DNA of 64,000 nt. Source: Algibacter marinivivus. GTDB lineage: Bacteria > Bacteroidota > Bacteroidia > Flavobacteriales > Flavobacteriaceae. The notes beneath the pieces are model-generated. The model searched no databases and was not told where the DNA came from. It worked only from the letters and a program-made list of their open reading frames with translations. How positions within the stretch are numbered: position 1 is the first letter of the stretch; every line of letters begins with the position of its first letter. The position numbers and the translations under genes are program-made. This document shows, in pieces, positions 60,136 through 64,000 of this stretch. The DNA is taken from the NCBI RefSeq assembly GCF_003143755.1, contig NZ_QFRI01000001.1:310001-374000 (forward strand), read 5' to 3'.

Positions 60136-61050
60136 ATGGCTAAGGCAACTAAAAAACAAGCTTTAGGAAGAGGTTTATCTGCATTATTAAAAGACCCAAA
60201 TAACGATATCCAATCGGTACAAGACAAAAATGCTGATAAAGTTGTTGGTAACATTATTGAATTAGATATTGATTTTATTGAAGTTAACCCTTTTCAACCA
60301 CGTACAAACTTTAGTGAAGAATCTCTTAGAGAATTAGCTTCATCTATAAAAGAATTAGGTATCATTCAACCTATAACGGTTAGAAAATTAGGTTTAAATA
60401 AATATCAACTTGTTTCGGGTGAACGTCGTTTTAGAGCTTCAAAATTATTAGGCTTAGAAACTATTCCTGCTTACGTTAGAATTGCAAACGATCAAGAATC
60501 ACTTGAAATGGCCTTGGTTGAAAATATTCAACGTCAAGATTTAGACCCTATTGAAATTGCCTTATCCTACCAACGGTTAATTGATGAAATTAATCTTACT
60601 CAAGAACAAATGAGCGAGCGTGTTGGTAAAAAACGTTCTACCATAGCCAATTATTTACGTTTATTAAAACTAGACCCAATTATTCAAACTGGGATGCGAG
60701 ATGGCTTTATTTCTATGGGCCATGGACGTGCATTAATCAGTATTGATGATCAATCAAATCAATTAGACATATACGAAAGTATACTTTCTAACAAACTTTC
60801 AGTAAGAGAAACCGAGACACTTGTTCGCGATTTCAATACAACTGGAAATACTGAAACCACTTCAAAAAAATCAGACGATAACGAGATGCCAAAATTTGTT
60901 AAAAAAGGCATAACCGCATTTTCTGAATACTTTGGACATAAAATTGACGTTAAAGTCTCTAAAAATGGGAAAGGAAAAATTACAATTCCTTTTCATTCAG
61001 AAGAAGATTTTAATCGCATTAAAAAATTAGTTCAAGGTGATTCCAAATAA
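60136..61050 (+). CDS. parB: Chromosome partitioning protein ParB
   Basis: 304 residues. LGRGLSALLKD near the start, NPFQPR and GIIQP in the N-terminal CTPase domain, GERRFRA near 95-101, and a helix-turn-helix (about 145-190, TQEQMSERVGKKRSTIANYLRLL). It binds parS and spreads along DNA. Its last 14 bases overlap the next gene. Confidence 0.96.
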   Translation: MAKATKKQALGRGLSALLKDPNNDIQSVQDKNADKVVGNIIELDIDFIEVNPFQPRTNFSEESLRELASSIKELGIIQPITVRKLGLNKYQLVSGERRFRASKLLGLETIPAYVRIANDQESLEMALVENIQRQDLDPIEIALSYQRLIDEINLTQEQMSERVGKKRSTIANYLRLLKLDPIIQTGMRDGFISMGHGRALISIDDQSNQLDIYESILSNKLSVRETETLVRDFNTTGNTETTSKKSDDNEMPKFVKKGITAFSEYFGHKIDVKVSKNGKGKITIPFHSEEDFNRIKKLVQGDSK

Positions 61051-61660
61051 AACCCTATTAGTAGGAATACTAGCTTGTTTACTTTGTTTCTCTTCTTTCG
61101 CTCAAAAAAAGAAAAAGAAGAAACAAAAAGAAGAACTTCCAAAAGAAGTTGTTATCGATTCTATTATAGAACCCAGTAAACCAATAAATCCACTCTCGCC
61201 TGCTAAAGCTGCCTTTTATTCAGCAATATTACCAGGTTTAGGACAAGCTTATAATAAAAAGTATTGGAAAATTCCTATTGTATATGGCGCCATAGGAACT
61301 GGTGTTTATTTTTATATAAATAATAATAAAGAATACAACCGCTATAGAGATGCCTATAAAAGTAGACTCGCTGGTTTTACAAATGATGAATTTTATTTAG
61401 ATTCTCAAGGTAATCAATTAACAACACCAAGAGTAACAACCGAAAAGCTTGAAGATGCTCAAAAATTCTATAGACGTAATAAAGAAATATCACTTTTAGT
61501 GACGCTTGGTATGTATGCATTAAATATTATTGATGCTAATGTAGATGCACATTTACTACAGTATAATGTGGATGAAAACCTATCTTTAGCACCGCATTAT
61601 AAATTAAATGAATTTGATTCTTCGGGTAATCTAGGATTAACTTTAAACTTTAAATTTTAA
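61037..61660 (+). CDS. DUF5683 domain protein
   Basis: 207 residues. Signal peptide ending SSFAQ (about 22), then a lysine-rich stretch (KKKKKKQKEE). The DUF5683 core is PAKAAFYSAILPGLGQAYNKKYWKIPIVYGAIGTGVYFY followed by a second hydrophobic segment (LLVTLGMYALNIIDANVDAHL). Function unknown. It overlaps parB and sits in the parA-parB-dapB-lepB order that is common in Flavobacteriaceae. Confidence 0.93.
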   Translation: MIPNKTLLVGILACLLCFSSFAQKKKKKKQKEELPKEVVIDSIIEPSKPINPLSPAKAAFYSAILPGLGQAYNKKYWKIPIVYGAIGTGVYFYINNNKEYNRYRDAYKSRLAGFTNDEFYLDSQGNQLTTPRVTTEKLEDAQKFYRRNKEISLLVTLGMYALNIIDANVDAHLLQYNVDENLSLAPHYKLNEFDSSGNLGLTLNFKF

Positions 61661-61694
61661 GCTCGAGAAGAGCATTAAACATATTACAAATACT

Positions 61695-62399
61695 ATGAAA
61701 ATAGCTTTACTTGGATACGGAAAAATGGGAAAAACCATTGAGCAGATTGCCATTAAACGTGGGCATAATGTTGTATTGACTATTGATAAAGATGATAACG
61801 ATTATGATATTACAAAAGCTGACGTTGCTATAGATTTTAGCATACCAACTGTGGCATTTAATAATATTTCAAACTGTATTAACAATAATGTTCCTGTCAT
61901 TTCTGGAACTACAGGATGGCTGGATAAATATGATGATGCCGTAACTTTATGTAAAGAAAAGAAAGGTGCTTTTATTTATGCTTCCAACTACAGTTTGGGT
62001 GTAAACATCTTTTTTGAATTAAATAAAACACTCGCAAAAATGATGAGTGCATTAAAACAGTATAATGTTTCTATGGAAGAAATTCATCATACTCAAAAAC
62101 TTGATGCACCAAGTGGTACAGCTATTTCTTTGGCAAATGGTGTTATTGAACAACATGAGGGTTACAATAATTGGAAACTTGACGAAAAAGCTGAAAATAC
62201 AATACCAATTACAGCAAAACGAATTGAAGATGTACCTGGAACACATACGGTAACTTACGAAAGTGAAGTAGACACTATAAGCATAGAACACATAGCACAC
62301 ACCAGACAAGGTTTTGCTTTAGGTGCTGTTGTTGCTGCAGAATGGATTGCGGGAAAAACTGGTGTATTTACTATGAATGATGTGTTAAATATTGGTTAA
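61695..62399 (+). CDS. dapB: 4-hydroxy-tetrahydrodipicolinate reductase
   Basis: 234 residues. NAD(P)H-binding GYGKMG near 7-12, DFSIPTVAFNN near 47, GTTGW near 71-75, and the active-site motif EIHHTQKLDAPSGTA (histidines about 131-132, lysine about 135). It catalyses the second step specific to lysine and diaminopimelate synthesis in the cytoplasm. The short hairpin at 62409-62431 (TTAGCGT and ACGCTAA) lies between it and lepB without a T-run. Confidence 0.96.
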   Translation: MKIALLGYGKMGKTIEQIAIKRGHNVVLTIDKDDNDYDITKADVAIDFSIPTVAFNNISNCINNNVPVISGTTGWLDKYDDAVTLCKEKKGAFIYASNYSLGVNIFFELNKTLAKMMSALKQYNVSMEEIHHTQKLDAPSGTAISLANGVIEQHEGYNNWKLDEKAENTIPITAKRIEDVPGTHTVTYESEVDTISIEHIAHTRQGFALGAVVAAEWIAGKTGVFTMNDVLNIG

Positions 62400-62464
62400 T
62401 ATTAGATTTTAGCGTAACATTGAAACGCTAATGACTACTTATAAAAAATTAAAATTTTGAGATT

Positions 62465-64000
62465 ATGACTTGGACGCAATGGTTAATATTCTTTTTAATA
62501 ATTCAATTAATTCATGGTTTAGGCACATGGAAATTATACATTAAAGCAGGCAGACAAGCTTGGGAAGCCTTTATACCAGTTTATAATGGCATTGTTTTAA
62601 TGAAAATTATAAACCGTCCTTGGTGGTGGATTATTTTATTATTTCTACCTATTGTTAATCTTATTATGTTTCCAGTGGTTTGGGTTGAAACTGCAAGAAG
62701 TTTTGGGAAAAATTCTACTTTAGATACAGTTTTAGCTGTTGTCTCTTTAGGGTTTTATAACTATTATCTAAATTATGTTACAGATGTAAATTATGTTGAA
62801 AACAGAAGTTTACTTCCTAATACCTCTGGTGGAGATTGGTTAAGTTCTATTTTGTTTGCCATAGTAGCAGCTACTATAGTACACACCTATTTTATGCAAC
62901 CGTTTACCATTCCTTCTTCATCACTTGAAAAATCATTACTTGTTGGAGATTTCCTGTTTGTAAGCAAGTTTCACTATGGAGCAAGAGTACCTATGACTAC
63001 TGTTGGAGCTCCTATGGTTCATGATACTATTCCTGGATTAAACAAAAAATCATATTTATTTAATGATCATTTTGAAGAACGTAAAACATCTTGGAAAAAT
63101 AAATTACAACTTCCTTATTTAAGACTTCCTGGTTTTGAAAAAATTGACAGAAACGAGATTGTTGTTTTTAATCAACCAGCGGATACCTTAAGGAATATGG
63201 ATGTTTTTACCCCTGATAGAAATTATTACAAGCCTATAGACAAAAAAACCAACTTAGTAAAACGTTGTGTTGGTGTTGCAGGAGATTCTCTTGAGGTAAG
63301 AAACGGTTATGTTTATATAAACGGAAAGAAAAACGAATTACCAGATAGAGCACATTTACAGTTTTCTTACAGAATAGACACAAAAACTGGTCCATTTAAC
63401 CAACAACAACTTTCCAAAAGATATGATATTACTGATAGACCTCAATATAATCAAAACGCATCAGTAAGTTACTTTCCCGCTATTTCTAACAAAGCTTTAG
63501 CAAGGTTTAAAAACCATCCTAATGTTTCTAAAGTTACACCCTTAAAGAATGTAAAAGGAGAAAGAGACCCTTCAGTTTTTCCTCATAATCCAGATTACAA
63601 ATGGAATACTGATTTCTTTGGACCAATATACATTCCTGAAGAAGGAAAAACCATTGATATTAATTTGGAAGTTTTACCATTATACAAGCGCGTCATCACT
63701 GAATACGAAGGCAACACTTTACAAGTAAAAGGCAATCAAATTTTAATTAATGGAGAAGTTGCTAACACCTACACATTCAAACAAAATTACTATTGGATGA
63801 TGGGTGACAATAGACACAACTCAATTGATGCAAGACGCTGGGGCTTTGTTCCTTTTAACCATGTTATTGGAAAACCTGTATTTATTTGGATGAGTTGGGA
63901 TGGTATTAAAAACCCTCGCCTTGAACGTTTCTTTACAACCGTTAGTGGCAAAGGAAAGGCAACCTCTTTCTTTATACCTTTTTTAGTTTTATTATTCGGT
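62465..64000 (+). CDS. lepB: Signal peptidase I, 3' end cut by window
   Basis: The frame is open from the ATG at 62465 to the window end (512 codons), so the gene is incomplete. An N-terminal membrane region with several helices (about 1-100) is followed by the catalytic domain. The catalytic serine is probably residue 153 in IPSSSLEKSLLVGD, and the general-base lysine is residue 266 in LVKRCVGVAGD. The conserved MGDNRHNSIDARRWGFVP box lies near 440. The long insert between boxes and the leucine after the serine (methionine in most) are seen in Bacteroidota forms. It removes Sec signal peptides outside the cytoplasmic membrane. Confidence 0.95.
   Translation, partial: MTWTQWLIFFLIIQLIHGLGTWKLYIKAGRQAWEAFIPVYNGIVLMKIINRPWWWIILLFLPIVNLIMFPVVWVETARSFGKNSTLDTVLAVVSLGFYNYYLNYVTDVNYVENRSLLPNTSGGDWLSSILFAIVAATIVHTYFMQPFTIPSSSLEKSLLVGDFLFVSKFHYGARVPMTTVGAPMVHDTIPGLNKKSYLFNDHFEERKTSWKNKLQLPYLRLPGFEKIDRNEIVVFNQPADTLRNMDVFTPDRNYYKPIDKKTNLVKRCVGVAGDSLEVRNGYVYINGKKNELPDRAHLQFSYRIDTKTGPFNQQQLSKRYDITDRPQYNQNASVSYFPAISNKALARFKNHPNVSKVTPLKNVKGERDPSVFPHNPDYKWNTDFFGPIYIPEEGKTIDINLEVLPLYKRVITEYEGNTLQVKGNQILINGEVANTYTFKQNYYWMMGDNRHNSIDARRWGFVPFNHVIGKPVFIWMSWDGIKNPRLERFFTTVSGKGKATSFFIPFLVLLFG

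Noticed and set aside
62052-62309. 85-codon minus-strand frame inside dapB
   Set aside because: Antisense shadow of a complete housekeeping gene.

Overview
The window comes from a marine-type member of the Flavobacteriaceae (Bacteroidota). The evidence is the AT-rich DNA, type IX secretion (T9SS) sorting tails, a SusC/SusD pair, a hybrid two-component regulator, promoters of the TAnnTTTG type, and the gene order parA-parB-DUF5683-dapB-lepB that is usual in this family. There is no rRNA, CRISPR array, transposase or integrase. Two tRNA genes are present, both tRNA-Pro.

Layout. 1-12.7 kb is mostly housekeeping and envelope genes: a DUF58 protein cut by the window edge, an accessory gene with an attC-like hairpin, DUF2141 and RDD proteins, an OxyR regulator, a PadR-PspC-GIN envelope cluster, tRNA-Pro(GGG) and trxB. 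12.7-49.3 kb is one large polysaccharide utilisation locus (PUL). It holds an MFS sugar porter, a one-protein hybrid sensor/regulator (HTCS), SusC, SusD, a GH3 exo-glycosidase, five S1 sulfatases, a divergent GH10, an esterase, two parallel beta-helix proteins, a TIM-barrel lipoprotein, a GH5, and T9SS carbohydrate-binding proteins. 49.3-64 kb returns to core genes: tRNA-Pro(TGG), udk, a FtsB/DivIC protein, methylmalonyl-CoA mutase, a membrane AraC regulator with a TonB receptor, parAB, dapB and a partial lepB.

How the PUL should work (inference). The GH5, beta-helix proteins and carbohydrate-binding proteins leave by T9SS and cut or hold the polymer outside. SusC/SusD import oligosaccharides. 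Lipoprotein or periplasmic sulfatases, the esterase, GH10 and GH3 strip sulfate and acyl groups and release monosaccharides, and the XylE-like porter moves these into the cytoplasm. GH10, GH3, an acetyl-xylan-esterase-like enzyme and a XylE-like porter fit a sulfated, acylated beta-xylan or a related beta-linked sulfated glycan, but the substrate is not proven.

Main discoveries from reading the bases. (1) Six PUL promoters share an operator, GAC-N7-AAACC, usually as two direct repeats 21 bp apart. In four of them a TAnnTTTG-like -7 box starts exactly 21 bp after the end of the proximal repeat. This looks like the binding site of the HTCS AraC-type domain and defines its regulon. (2) The PUL lies between the intact tRNA-Pro(TGG) and a displaced copy of that tRNA's 3' end 36.6 kb away, in the orientation expected for an island integrated at a tRNA 3' end. 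Smaller signals include a promoter module shared by two envelope genes, a three-copy interspersed repeat, a short GC-richer repeat inserted in frame in a sulfatase gene, and AraC-style repeats 22 bp apart before a TonB receptor.
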